A stretch of DNA of 64,000 nt from Sarcocystis neurona (lineage: Eukaryota > Apicomplexa > Conoidasida > Eucoccidiorida > Sarcocystidae). Every line of letters starts with the position of its first letter. Position 1 is the first letter of the stretch. The stretch lies in the NCBI GenBank assembly GCA_000727475.1, contig KL647300.1, forward strand, positions 2,563,063 through 2,627,062. The letters are read 5' to 3'. Shown one piece after another: positions 1 to 12,396 of the stretch. The notes below the pieces were generated by a model. It searched no databases. It saw only the letters and a program-made list of their open reading frames with translations, and was not told the origin of the DNA. The translations under genes and the position numbers were made by a program.

Positions 1-2064
1 AACAGTAAACCAATGGCAAAAGTCGTTCTCTTAGTTCACATCTTAAAACTACTGCAGCACAGTGCTTTAGATATACTGTTGACGGGACGCGAGATACGGA
101 TGAGGCCGTGATACCTCTGCTTCTGATATTTCCGTCCTGTTTTTGGACAATTATTTCATCACGTATTTATCTGTGCATGAACATTATTCACACGTGGAGG
201 GTACGGGTCTGGTTTAGCATATCTCGTATGTAAGATATATATGTATGTGCGTGGATGCCTGTACTCATATATACAATCACACACACATAGAGAAACACAC
301 ACAAAATAGCTCATCGAATCGTAGCCCTGGGCTCTAGGAAGCCACTACGCTTGGTATCGCTTCAGGTTCATACACACTCACGCTCCCATCCTCTACGTGT
401 CTGCGCCAATCCGCGAACACATGCACATTTCTGCGCATACTTGGCACACACAAATATATGTGCGTATAGGGCCGTCCGCCAGCAGATGACTCTCGGCTCC
501 CAGCAGTCGTCTTCAGACATCCTCGTATGCACTGATATCTAGGTATGTCAACAACAACGTTCTTTGATGGTTACCCGTGCGTGAGAAAGTACCCCAACCC
601 TTACAATTGCCTAAGGACTTCCCCCGTGTTCTCCTGATGCGATGGCCACTCGTTCGGTGACTGGTAGCGGTGCGTAAATTATTTTAACGGAGGGCAGTGG
701 GCACAGGGTGCTATGTACTTTGTGAAACTGTCTCAAAGCTGACGCAGGTCAGCAGCTCGTCATCACAAGCAGAGTGATCGCTGCAATTGACATGGTCGGC
801 CACTATCCCTCTGTACAATGCGGCCCCTTGTCAGAGTTTAGGAAGGAAAAGTTTTTGCTTCCGTGGAGTCACAACTGGGAGAAAAATACACGAGTCACTG
901 CAGCTTCACCTACTGGATTTGAAGGTCGACGCTTTTTGCGCGAAAGCTCCTGTAATCCATTACTGCAGAAGCATGTGCAGCTGCTGGAGCTCCTGTCCAC
1001 CATCATAAAAAAGCATCAACGAAAAAAGTTCCATCCGTAGGCGGAGGCGGTAAACTTACAGCGCTGTGACTATTGAGGCCAAGCAGCCGAAAATATGACA
1101 CGAGAAAGGATGCAAGTGCTAAACGCTGGAAGGATCTACAGTCCACACTATGTGGGACACTTGGACTGCAGACGCTGCAACTACTTTCGGCGGAACGGGA
1201 GCGGAAAAAAAGTGAGCTGACACGCAATTTTCAGTGCCTTTTCTACAAATTCACAAACTTCCACAAACAACAAGAACAACTGCTGGGAAGATGTAAGAGC
1301 TTACGGCCGAAGCGCTGCTGGAGGGGAATGAAAGGAAAGATGAGAATCCTGGGATTATGTAAAAAACGTGTGGATCGGGTGTACAGTATTACCTGTCACC
1401 ACGGCAGCCATCACTGCAAAAAACGCGAGTATCTGGCAATTTGGCATGGGTATGCGTGTCCGTAACTCTATCCACGGACACAAGACACGTACGTTTATCG
1501 AGTATTTGTATATACACGTAAAATAATTCAAGGGCACGCGTGACTTACAAGCACTCTGCATACTTACCAGAAAATGTACGCCTACGAAGTCGTTCCCAAG
1601 CGCACACCCGATCCAAAACATCCCCGTACACACGTGTGTACAGATACATGGATCGATATTAAAGACGAATTTCCAAGCAGCCGTGAGGAAATGCAACATA
1701 GCGTACATGTCGCACAGGGACGCCTATGGAAGTTTTCCTCGTGACTGAAAACATTGAAGTGCGTGTCTACACACGCCACGCCATAACAGCACTTGGAGAC
1801 CTAGAATAATACGTTCCCCTTCGCGCGAAGGCAATGTGCTACGGACGTGCACACCTATGCACCTATTGAGATAGGCATCCGTATGCGTACGTTTTAACAA
1901 AAACGTACACGAAACATATACACTTCCCCTTCATATCTGTATATATTGTCCCCCTAGGTATACGTTGAGGTACTGCAGTGTCTCACTCCGCTGCGCAAAA
2001 AACAAGTAGTGGAGAGCAGCGTTTACCGTGTGCGTCCAACGCCGAGAGTTTCGCTGGGTGTTTT
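1..2064. other. No firmly supported gene; microsatellite-rich
   Basis: This stretch contains short CA/TA microsatellite tracts (about 225-305, 1910-1945) and only short open frames. A plus-strand frame around 1103-1465 is rich in charged residues (motif DASAKRWKDLQSTL) and could be an exon, but I could not find a start or matched splice sites, so I do not annotate it as a gene. Confidence 0.4.
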
Positions 2065-2346
2065 CTAGTAGAATCTCCCGCAGCATTTCCGCCTGCAACA
2101 AAAGATTCGACGTTTGTTGTTTATGCTTATTAGCACTCGGCAGAATCGACAGGAGCCGCTGGGGGCACGGAGGCAGTTAACCTTCGGATCATTCACTTGA
2201 ATCCTTATCACTACATTCAGCGACGGCACCTGAAGTGCAGTCCATGTCCACGGCTGTCCATTGTGCTGTGCGTTCTCTAGCGGGGAGGTTTGGGTTCCTG
2301 TATCCACGTGGTTGTTACCTGATAGCGTGTGAGATTCTCGGGACAC
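2065..2346 (-). CDS. Possible 3'-terminal exon, Cys/Arg-rich tail
   Basis: Reading the minus strand, an acceptor-like sequence ending CTATCAG sits near 2319 and is followed by an open frame to a TAG at 2065. The tail is cysteine- and arginine-rich (RRIFCCRRKCCGRFY at the end). No family is recognised and no upstream exon was matched, so this may be a terminal exon or a chance frame. It lies about 180 bp upstream of the plus-strand gene starting at 2523. Confidence 0.3.
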   Translation of the reverse strand: MSRESHTLSGNNHVDTGTQTSPLENAQHNGQPWTWTALQVPSLNVVIRIQVNDPKVNCLRAPSGSCRFCRVLISINNKRRIFCCRRKCCGRFY

Positions 2347-2522
2347 CAGGAAAAAGCGTGCTCGTGATCTGACCTTTATTCTTTTGACACATGCTGTTCT
2401 AGTAAGTATTGTTACTTGTCAGATGCATCTCAGAACTCTCCTACGAACTGCGGCCGCGTGCTGCCTCAACACACGCGCCAGTGTCTCACCGAATATAACG
2501 TGCGAGCTATACGCGCATAAGA

Positions 2523-3118
2523 ATGGGCAACGCAGCACCAATGAGTAGCAGCAGCAGAAGGGCCGTGAGCACACGCGAAGGGACACAGGATATCAGCGGC
2601 TTCTTCACAGAGATATACAATCTCCAGAACAGTCCAACAGGAGGCGGCATCGCGGCATGTCGTCCGTCACTGGCAGAAAAAGGCAGCTGCAGCAGCAAGG
2701 CGGCAGAAGTCGCAACCGCTCGGACACAGCACCCGCGTCAGCTGCCGGGAGCGGCCACCACGAGAAAAATCAGCAGCGTAAGGGCAATACGTTTGTCAAA
2801 GAAAGCCCGTCCGTGCTGGAAGTGAACAGAAAATGCAGTGCCAAAGAGAACAGAGTGAGTGCGGTCGACTCTGTGCACACATGAGTGTGTCTTTATCCGT
2901 AAACTTGTGCGTGTGCTGCTAAGTTTGCTGATGTGACTGTATGCTGCCCTAGCGGTCCTCCTCCTGCAAACCCTACTGCCACTTTCCACAAGCACCATTG
3001 CAACAATGAGTAAGGTCGTCGCTTCCATCATTTGTTCTATTCCTACCAGGGGACTTCTAGCGGGGCAGCGTACGACTATCACCGGTACTCACTCACACAA
3101 CTATCAAGGCTGCTGTAG
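2523..3118 (+). CDS. Small two-exon gene, unknown function
   Basis: Exon 1 runs from the ATG at 2523 to 2777 (85 codons, phase 0) and stops at a strong donor, GTAAGG. Exon 2 runs 3050-3118 after a pyrimidine-rich acceptor (TTCTATTCCTACCAG), is in the same phase and ends at TAG. The predicted protein is about 107 residues, starts MGNAAPMSSSSRR, has Ser/Arg-rich and basic segments and ends YHRYSLTQLSRLL. Gly2 suggests N-myristoylation, but Pro6 breaks the usual motif, so I do not claim it. The gene is convergent with the minus-strand gene ending at 3179, leaving about 60 bp between stop codons. I recognise no family. Confidence 0.55.
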
Positions 3119-3178
3119 CGCCGCGCGTCGCCTCTCCATACATAAATACACCCGGACAGGTCGAAACAAGTATTGTGA

Positions 3179-5417
3179 TTACTGACGCATCAGCGGCAGC
3201 CAGTTCGGGCCGCTGCCTGCATCACTTCCGACGACAAATGACACTGCTTTGACAATAATAGATGATGCCGCTCTGAGCTCCAGTTGACCTTCTGTGTTTC
3301 GCAGTATGGTGGCAGACACGCGTGAAGGCTTCTGTATAGTAGAGCGCACCACTTCTCTTTTGTGCCGCTGAATGTCGACCCAGCTTCCGTCTTCTTCTTC
3401 CGCAGACGCAGGCGCTTCGTCATCAAATTTATGGAAGACAGATGTTTGGTATTCTTTTGTCTTCGCACCGGGCGTGACACCAGCAAAGACAACGCCAGCA
3501 GCAGAGGCGGCGGGTACCGCTAGACCAGCGACATCACAAGCGTCGGGAACGGAAGAAGCGAGGTGTTTGGAGGAGGACAAATGATCTTCCCTCTTCCCAG
3601 CGACGGCAGCAGTAGCAGCAGTAGATGAAGCAGTCCGAAACGAGGAGGCAGCCTCCAGGTCCTTCTTGTCAACAAGCTGCGAAAAAGTGGTTGACGGAGA
3701 GTCTAAGACAGGGAAGTGCTGCGTGCACGTAAAGCTCTTAAGGATGACGGCGAAAGCCAAAGAATGCGAAGCAGGCAGCAGATGCAGAAACCGGCCAACG
3801 TGGAACAGCAGTGCTGCAGCAGAAATGCACAAGCAAGCGACGTAGCAGCGGCGCCGCCGAACAAGCCCACGCACATTATATGGCACTGCTGATAACGAGA
3901 GACACGGGGAAATACTTGTTGCAACATGCAGCCACGTGTCCGGCTTCCATTACAACACACCAAAGCGCCACGGCCGCACCACGGAGCGGACGGCAAAACT
4001 ACTAGGAGAGAAAGGAGAGAATCAAGAAGCAAAATATGGTGGCAAATTTGCAAACGGCGAATGAAACACACGCAGTTGTGTGAGACACGTGCGTGTGGAG
4101 GCGACGCCAGTGTTTTCTCAAAGCGGTTGGCTGGCATGAGTAGCAGATGCTGTGCAGTTGAAAGCACGTGTTCCACAACAGCTGCAGAACTGCCGCCGCT
4201 CCTCCGTGTGGGTCCCTTCACGCAATACTGTATGACTTCAGCCTGCGTGTCACTTTTGGCTACCGACTTTCATATCTCCTTCAAATGTTCTCTTGCCCCG
4301 AAGAAACACTAAGTGGACACGCCATATATATAAAAATCCTTATATATATAACACAAACGTATCTATGCATAGACACAGACAGATGAACAGACACAATACA
4401 CACATATGTGGCGTCCCCTCCCCCAGAGTACGGCGCATTGAAGCCTGAGCCCGTTTTCAAATATCACACAGGTCGCCTTCATTCAACGGCACAGACGCGT
4501 AACGTTACTTCTGCCCGGTATATATTGCGCAGTGTGACCATGCGGTCCCCTAACGTGGCTTGAATAGAGCTGTTCCACCTTCGTCTGTTGATGCGTGCGC
4601 CAACGTCCCCGCACTCCAGCCGTAACGGTGTGGCTGTCTGCATCTGGCTACGCGGTGCAGCTGCCGTATTAGCTGGCGTCCACACATTTGAAGAGGTGTC
4701 TCACCTTCGACAGTGTCGAACCCTACAGCATCGGTTCTAGCGATTCTCCTCAGGCCTGCAACCACAGCGAGTCTCTGGCGTTCCGCGTAGCTCCTTGCAC
4801 CTGCTGCTGCACCTTCTGGCGCTGCTGGCGGCTGCGCAGCAGTGGCTGCCCTCTGCGGCAGCTGCTGCACGTCATCTGCTGTTGTCGCCTGCTCGCTCGA
4901 GGCCACGGCAGCAGCAAAGGACGCACACGCGGAAGCATCGAAAGCTTGATGCATTTTTCTGCTACTGAAAAGTGTCCTGTTGACGAGGGGACTGCTGACA
5001 TCACCATTACACGCGCTCTGCTCCTTCCGCTGTGGCTGCGGCTTTTCTTCTTCCTGCTTTGCACATGCAGCTTCCTCCACGGCACAGGACAGAAACCCGC
5101 ACCGACAGCGAAATTCTTCCCTCTCTTGCGGAGAGACGCGGTCCACGGCCTGAAGGGAAGCATTGCTGCAGGGTAGGTTTCGCTGCTGCCGCGGCGTGTC
5201 CACCGTATCTGCAGTGAACTGATGACCCAGGACATCTGGTGTTTTCGACGGACGCTGAGATTCGCTCTTCTGTTCATCACACGTGTTTTGAGAAGAACAA
5301 ACTGAACGACACGACGTGGACAGCAGACTCTTCTTGGCTGCTTCTTCTTCTTCCTTCAAAAGCCGCAGCGCTTCCAGAAGATCCAGACCTTTAAGCGGCC
5401 CCACTTCATCCAGGCGT
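3179..5417 (-). CDS. Multi-exon protein, Ala/Glu-rich, unknown function (3' part)
   Basis: An internal exon at 5417-4705 is bounded by an acceptor (GCGGTGTACAG) and a GTGAGA donor. It encodes a leucine/charge-rich start (KGLDLLEALRLLKEEEEAAKK), a Cys/Gln-rich middle and an Ala-rich segment from CAG-type repeats. The 3'-terminal exon ends at a TGA at 3179. It starts near 3730 and encodes an acidic stretch (FDDEAPASAEEEDGSWVD), then a basic/hydrophobic tail. The phases of these two exons do not match directly, so at least one small exon in 3750-4700 is unplaced. A further upstream exon near 6010-6115 (motif SLLERDGSADPGVQLF) may belong here. No domain recognised. Confidence 0.55.
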
Positions 5418-6449
5418 CTGTACACCGCAAGACGCTACATGAGGGCACGAAAAGGTGACACGACAAATGTGCACTGCAGTACCCGCAATTACACAAGTAT
5501 TTGTACATATATATATATATACAGAGAGAGAGACACACACACGCGCACACACACAGATCTGTACCATGTAGGCTTTCCGAAACCCCAAATTATCCAGTCG
5601 ACAACTACCTATACATATATGAACTGTTGAACACACAAACAGAATTGCTTTGTCGCATGCGTGTGCCGCTCCAAACTCTTCCAAGTATGCGTTGTGTTAT
5701 ACTTACACATTTACGTATAAGCCTATACGCACACGTGCAAGGAAGACGTACAAGTGTCCGCACACATCTACAGCGTCCAACTGATATGCCGTTTTGCACG
5801 AAGGTAGCAGCTGGGCGCTCTTCAGCTGCCTGTTACGCTCAGAGTGAATTACTGCGGGCATTAAACTCCCACAACTGCATCCTATACCCTCTATGTACAT
5901 ACCTGTACGTCCGTATATATTTACATTCTTTCTGGTGCTCGTACGTTTCTCTCCATATATGTGCGTGTATTACATGTGTATTTATATACATGTGAAACGA
6001 GGTCGGTGCATGAAGAGCTGAACTCCTGGGTCGGCGGAGCCATCTCTTTCAAGAAGACTCGTATGTGCCGTGTTGGTCGCTTCGTCTTTAACCTCTGTAC
6101 ATGTAAACCCGTAAACGTATACGTGGAAGATGAGCATGTACGTATATATACAAGGAGACAGTAGAGAACGAGAGTGTGGCAGATGTGCGTATATGCACGT
6201 ACACACCTGTGCCACTCGGTATATTCACATATACACACACGCGTTCCCTGTCGATTAGCTATAGGTAGCTGGCCATGATAACCAGGTGTGTGCCCACAAG
6301 TACTGCTGGTCAGACAGTTCTCACGTGGACAGGGCCGCGAACAGATATGGGAGTGTCCTGCGTGCTGCATCCACCAGCAGCAGCGCCTGGTCCCCGTCAC
6401 ACTTGTCACCAGCAGCCGCTGCAGCCGCGCCCAGCGTTTCTCTCTGCAG

Positions 6450-6842
6450 ATCAGCAACAACAGCGTCCCCCATACATCAGAGAAATTGGGCACGCTGCTG
6501 CTAGACGCAGCCCACGACTACGTGCTGGCGGTCGAGGAACGAATGGTCTTCGTCGACGTCATTTTGTGGAAGGTACACACCCGTGTACTGGCTTTCTCTT
6601 AGGGCCCGAGTGACTCGGGCAGCACCGGCGTACTGGCAAATTATTCAAGGACCACGTCTCGCTCGATTGACTACTTGTGTGTTGCCGTTGTTGCACTGTC
6701 GAGACGGGCAAAAGCACACCTGCATTGCTTCTTTTCTCCTCCAGTGGCTTCAAGAATGTGTCAATCCCTTGTCGCTGCGGCTGCCGCAGGGATCAGTCTT
6801 GGCCGCAGCAGAAGCAGCCGCACCTCTTCTCGCAAAACGCAG
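6450..6842 (+). CDS. Two in-phase internal exons of a plus-strand gene
   Basis: Exon 6450-6572 follows a textbook acceptor (TTTCTCTCTGCAG) and ends at AAG|GTACAC. Exon 6745-6842 follows TTTTCTCCTCCAG and ends at AG|GTGAAC. Both are phase 0 at the junction. Together they encode about 73 residues: a helical, acidic-to-hydrophobic part (KLGTLLLDAAHDYVLAVEER), then WLQECVNPLSLRLP and an Ala-rich end. The 172 bp intron is plain. The start and the remaining exons are not identified; the plus-strand exons at 9527-10030 may belong to the same gene. No family recognised. Confidence 0.5.
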
Positions 6843-7734
6843 GTGAACGCAGCTGCAGCACTTCGTCTGATCAGAAACGTCTACTCGCCTCTGCAGTCTG
6901 CTGACTCTCAATCTACACAAATACTTTCCTAGTCCTCACTTAGTACTCATCGTGTTAGCCGGGCTGTTGCTGTCGCTTCTTTCGGGATCGCTGCCTGATT
7001 TCTCTTCTCCAGTGCTGCGTTCGCTGCTCCCGCTCGGGTTGTTGCTGCTGTTTCTCCCTCCCACCGCTGCATCTCCAACAACTCTTCTTGTCAGCCTCGT
7101 ACGCTCCTACACACCTCACCGGTGCTGATGCTGCTGCTGCTGCTGTTCACTGTTCGTGCTCTAGTGACGTCGCCGTTTTGCTCCTTCCATGTTCGATTCT
7201 GCTCCTCCCCATTTTCTCTGTACGCGCACGCCTTCTCATCGTTTCAGTAATACTGCTGCTTTTCTCTGCATCGGTGCTGCTGACGGTGCTGCTCACTCGT
7301 GGCTTCTGCTGTTGCTTCTAATTTAATGTGCGTCGGAGTGCTACACTGACCTGTTGTTCACAAGGCAGGAAGGCCGGCGCTATCTCTGTAGAAGAAAGAA
7401 ACGCTTTTACGCGAAGAAGCGCTAGCCGCTCTACCTCGACTAAGGCGAAAATTGCCCTACAGACAGCACAGACAACTGGGGACAACAGAAAGCGAATATG
7501 GAGGGGGGAATGTAAAAAGCGTCTTGCGTCAACTGAACTTAAGCAGGAACATTACCAGAGTTGTCGAAAATATGACGATGCTGCACTAGAATTAGGACCA
7601 TCGGCATTCTGTCTACTACTATTACTCATCGCCGCACACCTACTATCAGTCGAAGTGCTGAGACGGCAATACACTGTCACCCCTCTTACAACTCCTGCAC
7701 TCCACATGAGAGTGATACTACTAATGACAATAAG

Positions 7735-8175
7735 GCTAGCAAAACGACTCTTAACTCTGTTGCCAGTCTTGGTTCTTTTCGTCCCCAGCGACGTGAGAAG
7801 CAAAAATCCGATCGATACCGGTGGACTTTGAATTTTGCAGAGAAGACGAATACGTACAGATATATATGTAGAGACACCTACAGATGGGTCACAATGCCAG
7901 CAAAACGATTCTAAACCCTGTTGTCTGTGTTGACGCTTCTCGCCAGACGACAGAGCAGCAAATTGATGACCGCTACCGGGGTACTCTGCAGAGAGAAAAA
8001 ATACGTACAATTAGATACGTATGCAGACCTGTAGATGAATTACAATGCCAGCAAAACGACTCTTGATTCTGTTGTCAGTATTGGTGCTTCTCGCCAGACG
8101 ACACAAATTGACAACCGCTACCGGTGGACTTTGCAGAGAACACGTACAGGTACATATGCGTGTATACCTTTAGAT
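7735..8175. repeat. Three-copy direct repeat, ~151-161 bp unit
   Basis: Three diverged copies begin at about 7735, 7896 and 8047. Each starts with GC(T/C)AGCAAAACGA(C/T)TCT and contains a shared block around GCTACCGG/GATACCGG and a TGCAGAGA block, followed by TACGTA-type microsatellite sequence and a TAGATGAAT/AGATGGGT end. Divergence is roughly a quarter of positions. It lies between plus-strand exons, most likely inside an intron or intergenic spacer, and no frame is kept open across the copies. Confidence 0.75.
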
Positions 8176-9254
8176 GAATACAGCGATACGCAAGCTGGCA
8201 CACACAGTTGATGACCAACCGAGATATAAACAGATATCCACACAAAGGCAGAACTGTATCCACGCATCAGTATATGACTCAGCGGTTGTGAGCGTCGGTC
8301 CATTACTACGTCCCTTCGTCCTGCTACTACGGCGCTACGCGAGAGCAACTCGTGGTAGCACTTCCACCTTCACAAACGCCGAAGACTCTTCAAAACACCG
8401 CTACTCTTCTTGTTGCCGTGCTGGATCAACCCCTGCACCTACTACCTTGTGGAAGGCTTCGCGTGTGTGACACGTCGTCTCCAAGTGAAAATATTTTTTG
8501 CACACGCGCAGGACCACATCCACGGACACAAGCAAGCGCAGAAGATGCGAAGACCAGCTGCCGCACTTTTACGGCAGCACCTGACGTGCACATCAGCACA
8601 CACATAAGCACTACCGCCCGCACAGCCGTCCTTCCAGTCACAGCCCTATAGGCTACTTATCACACAGAGCAGAGCTACACAGTTCTTTCTTTCTTTCTAT
8701 GTACACACATATAATACGCACATGCGCAGACTGGCGTTGGTTAGGTAGAGATAGTGACGACGACCTCCAGCACGCAGACAAATGGTGCAGCACAAACAGC
8801 GTGCACCATCGTGCACGTCTGCTCCTAAAGACCCAGGGGCCAGCGAATACAACGACGCTGCTTTGTCCCATCTTGGTAACATTACGTGCTCTTCGCAGCC
8901 GTCAAAACGTAACTATTTACGCGTTATTACATACGTCAGGACAGGCATCCACACAGGCGCACATCACTCTGTTTCTGTCTGTCTCTTTTTCCGTCTCTCT
9001 GTAAATATATCCACACGCGCATAATCACACATGCGTATACACGCGCATATTTAGGCGCCTAGTACACAGGTCAGAATAATATGTATCCACACGGGTGCAC
9101 GTCACGTTTTTGCTGTTTATCTTTCTTTCGGTGTACATGTATCCCCACACACTTATACACAGTGTACATAAATACGCGCATACAAACACACGTGCACATA
9201 CAGATACGCGTATATGCTTATATATATTTATATATACCGTCCAAAGTGTCCATT

Positions 9255-9284
9255 GCCTACTGTGCAAGAACTCGCACAGTAGGC
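9255..9284. repeat. Perfect 11-bp inverted repeat (hairpin)
   Basis: The left arm GCCTACTGTGC (9255-9265) and the right arm GCACAGTAGGC (9274-9284) are perfect reverse complements around an 8-base loop (AAGAACTC). It sits just after a TA-rich microsatellite in a stretch with no supported exon. Confidence 0.7.
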
Positions 9285-9526
9285 TTGGGAATACATTTCG
9301 GTGAGCAAGACGCATTACCCGATGACAGCAGAGACGTACGTGTGTGACTGCAAAATCATCCCCTTTAATATACACACGTGTGTGTTACACATGACCTTCA
9401 GGATGCTCGAGTCTGCCTCCACGCGAACACCTGCACGCTGGAGGAAGTTCCTCTCGTGAACCGTCTCCACGAATTCGATTTACACGTCTTCTCCCGTTTC
9501 AACCTACAGAAACTTGTTGCTGCTAG

Positions 9527-10030
9527 TGTGGCAACGAGAGAGAGTATTCTTTACCGCTGCAGGAGCCGGGCGGTGACGCCTGCTGCAGGGACGCAGCAGC
9601 ACCGGCGCTCGACGAGCTGCAAACAACTGGCGAGCAGTTCGAAAGGTGGAGTCGCTTCCTGAGGCAGAGGAGGACAGGAGAAATATCACCTGCCCCCTTG
9701 AAACGTGAGTGTACATACTAATATATGTGCACAGATACGTTGTTGCACGCATGCAGATATGCACACAGGTATACCTGTACGTGTCTATCTCCGCAAACAC
9801 ATATGTGCGTATACGTAGATACATAACGCGTCTGTACGTGTAGGTGTCCCTCGATATTTACGAGCACGCACACACATGTCCAGAAACACACGTACATTTG
9901 TTGAACGTCAAAGCACGAGGTGGCTGCGCCAAGAAGAGGAAACATCCCGCCACCGTCTTGAAGCTGCAGCGGCAGCATCATCAACACCGCCACTGCAGAC
10001 AGACACCCCGCGCGGGCAGCTCTGAAGATC
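9527..10030 (+). CDS. Plus-strand exons of an unknown, charge-rich protein
   Basis: Exon 9527-9704 follows an acceptor (CTTGTTGCTGCTAG) and ends at a consensus donor, GTGAGTG. Its frame encodes a Cys/Ala-rich start, then ALDELQTTGEQFERWSRFLR, ending phase 1. A second block at about 9890-10028, after ATGTCCAG, encodes STRWLRQEEETSRHRLEAAA and an Ala/Ser/Pro tract, but its phase does not match the first donor, so an exon or a different acceptor is missing. It may be the 3' continuation of the 6450-6842 gene. No domain recognised. Confidence 0.45.
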
Positions 10031-10672
10031 CTCGGTTTACATCTTTCCAAGCGCTGGTTCCCTTCCCCGCTGAAACGCTCGGCAAGTCGAGCTTCACAAC
10101 GTTCACGTTTCACCTTCTTTTAACGGTTACTGTCATGGAAAGGAATACAACGTCCTTCGTCAATTTTTATATGAGTGCTGCGAGTCTTGCAGTGCACCAC
10201 TTGTGCTTCTCTCTGCTAAGACGCGAGGCACGCGGGCTCTGCCCCTATCATAGGATACTCTCTGCTTGAGTCCACATCCGCTCGCACAGATGTCCAACAC
10301 ACGTATACACATCTACAGAGACACGGAGAGAGAGAAAAATGTACGCACACACAGTTGTCATACGCACACGTAGATACGTGGATATACGGATGTACAATTT
10401 TGTATGTACCCCTCTACGTATACGTACAGATACAAGAAGACATACAGAGACTGCTGTATACCATTATACCTAAATCTATTACGTTTTATTTGTTTATACC
10501 CAGACGTATAGACACACAGATCTAGACATATATGCCGGTAGAGTAACACATATATATATATATATCTATGCGTGTGTGGAGTTGAAAAACTCCGCATGAG
10601 GGGGGTCTGCAGGAGGAGAACGAGCAAGATCTTGTACGGAGACATGGGTACAACTACGTCTATATGTGTGAG

Positions 10673-11205
10673 TCAGCTCCTCTCAAAGAAAATTTGCAAT
10701 TGTCTCAGGTGCACGCGTTTCCCTATGTAAATCCAGATTCGAAATGTGTGGCAGAGGTGTGGAGCTGGTAGCCTCTGGACCGGATGTTCGTGGCCTGCAA
10801 GAGGGCGCCCTGGAAAGACACTCCGCTTTACCGCGGCGATCACTTCATCCGATGAAATTCCACCTTCACAGACGTCTATCCAAGAGTTTTTAAGACGGAA
10901 AAGCTTCCTTCGGCATAGGCAGCAAGAAGACAATGCATCAGCGGTTCTTGTATTTCTGCGCATGCTTCGATACGTGCAGCGGGATGCAGACACGCGTAAG
11001 TGATGTGGCTGTGATGACCACCAGTTCCCTGCATCCACATACTTATATACATATATATATATATATTTATGTACGTACATGGAGTAGGGCCCGGGGAGTC
11101 ACACGGTATCGTTAACTCGCGTGTGTCGCCCGACGGTGGTTTCTCCACAAGCCAGTCCACAACGTCGTCGACAAAAGTATCACGAGAGAGAGGCAAGAGA
11201 AGCGA
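10673..11205 (-). CDS. 3' end of a minus-strand multi-exon gene
   Basis: Exon 11205-11079 (acceptor TTTCGGCGCTTAG, donor GTACGT, phase 1) encodes an acidic amphipathic stretch (DTFVDDVVDWLVEKPPSGD). The terminal exon 11028-10673 follows GTGGATGCAG, joins in phase and ends at TGA. It encodes a Cys-containing basic segment (SSCCLCRRKLFRLKNSWID) and a likely helix around SSDEVIAAVKRSVF. The 50 bp intron between them is mostly TA repeat. The exons further upstream on the same strand at 11.5 and 13.3-14.3 kb are probably part of the same gene, making it an HPR/RAP-like candidate, but those junctions were not proven. Confidence 0.5.
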
Positions 11206-11504
11206 CTAAGCGCCGAAAGAAGAAAAGAGAGAAGAAGACACACGATCAGAGGCGCACGCGTACGACGTAGGCCACTGCTCAACGCAGCCAAACTCTCTTT
11301 ACTTTTCCTTCGACGAGAGACTTGGCGCCCCGCGATTATGTATCTCTCTCTTCACGCAGTTGCTTTTTCGTTGGTTGACAGGCACGTATAGCAAAGCATC
11401 CTGGTGCAGGCACGATTCAACAGCTGGGGATAAATACGTGCTCTCAGGTGTATCTAGTCTAGTGGACGCAAACATCTACGTGTTGGTGTGTGGCAGATAC
11501 ATGC

Positions 11505-11757
11505 GTCGTCTACCACCGAGTCCCCTCACCAGTCCACGAGCCAGTCGTAGGACACCCACAAGCAACGCGACGCCATCTCTGAGAGAAACGCCACGGTCGG
11601 AGCGGAGCTGCAGATGTTGTAGACACACAGCACACCAGTGAGTAACCTCTGCCACATAATTGCGCATAATCTCCCTCATTTGCGGTGTACGTACACCGCG
11701 TGTAGCTGGCGCTCTGCCGATCTCGTTCTCCGGCAGTCCCGATGTCGCCTTCATCGA
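11505..11757 (-). CDS. Minus-strand exon with HPR-like helix
   Basis: The frame begins after CGATGAAG near 11750 and encodes a compact helical stretch containing MREIMRNYVAEVTHW and SLRDGVALLVGVLRLARGL. This pattern of a helix followed by (L)RDxxxLLxxLxRLA resembles the heptatricopeptide-like (HPR) repeats found in apicomplexan RAP-domain proteins, which are thought to bind organellar RNA. That is a resemblance by eye only. The donor is uncertain, with GTGGTAGACG near 11510 possible. It is probably part of the same gene as the exons at 10.7-11.2 and 13.3-14.3 kb. Confidence 0.4.
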
Positions 11758-12396
11758 ATTTGTGACTGGTTTACCTCACGGGACACACGAGGAGGTGCAC
11801 AGCGGCTCGTGAATATTACTGTTCACACACGGTCCTCGCTTGTGTGTCTGCACACGCTCTCCCACGAATGTCACCATAAAACAGAGAGCCTATCTATACA
11901 GAGAGCCTACGTATACATCGCCGCATAGGGCGCACACATCTGGAAGTCGAATACCAAAATCTCGCACTCCTGCGGGTCCACAGTAGAGTCTCACACGTGT
12001 ACGAGGAGGCAGAGTGTGGGTCGCTAATACACGCATACACATACAAACATATGTACGTACAATATATACAGACACACGCGCAGAAAGAAAGATGGAGAAC
12101 AAACGAGTGAGACGTACACAATAAAGAGTGATTCTTCGCTTGTGCGTCAGTCGACGACGACACCTGCCGTGCGTGACAACCCCTTAAGGCAGAGCTAGCA
12201 CAGAATCCTGCTGCGTAGCTGTATACGAGTGCGCTTGCAGGAAAGTGCACATCTCTTCATACGTGGTCGCGGCTTCTAAGCAGGCAGTCCCCGGACGTTT
12301 TCGTTTCAAGGCGACATTCTCCGACAACCATGACTGTTGAACAACACGGCATCAGCAGCAGTTGACGGCTGGCTGCAAACCTACAAGACGGTGCAT

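Noticed and set aside
2523..2540. N-myristoylation of the MGNAAP start
   Set aside because: Gly2 is present, but proline at position 6 does not fit the usual small/hydroxyl residue requirement.
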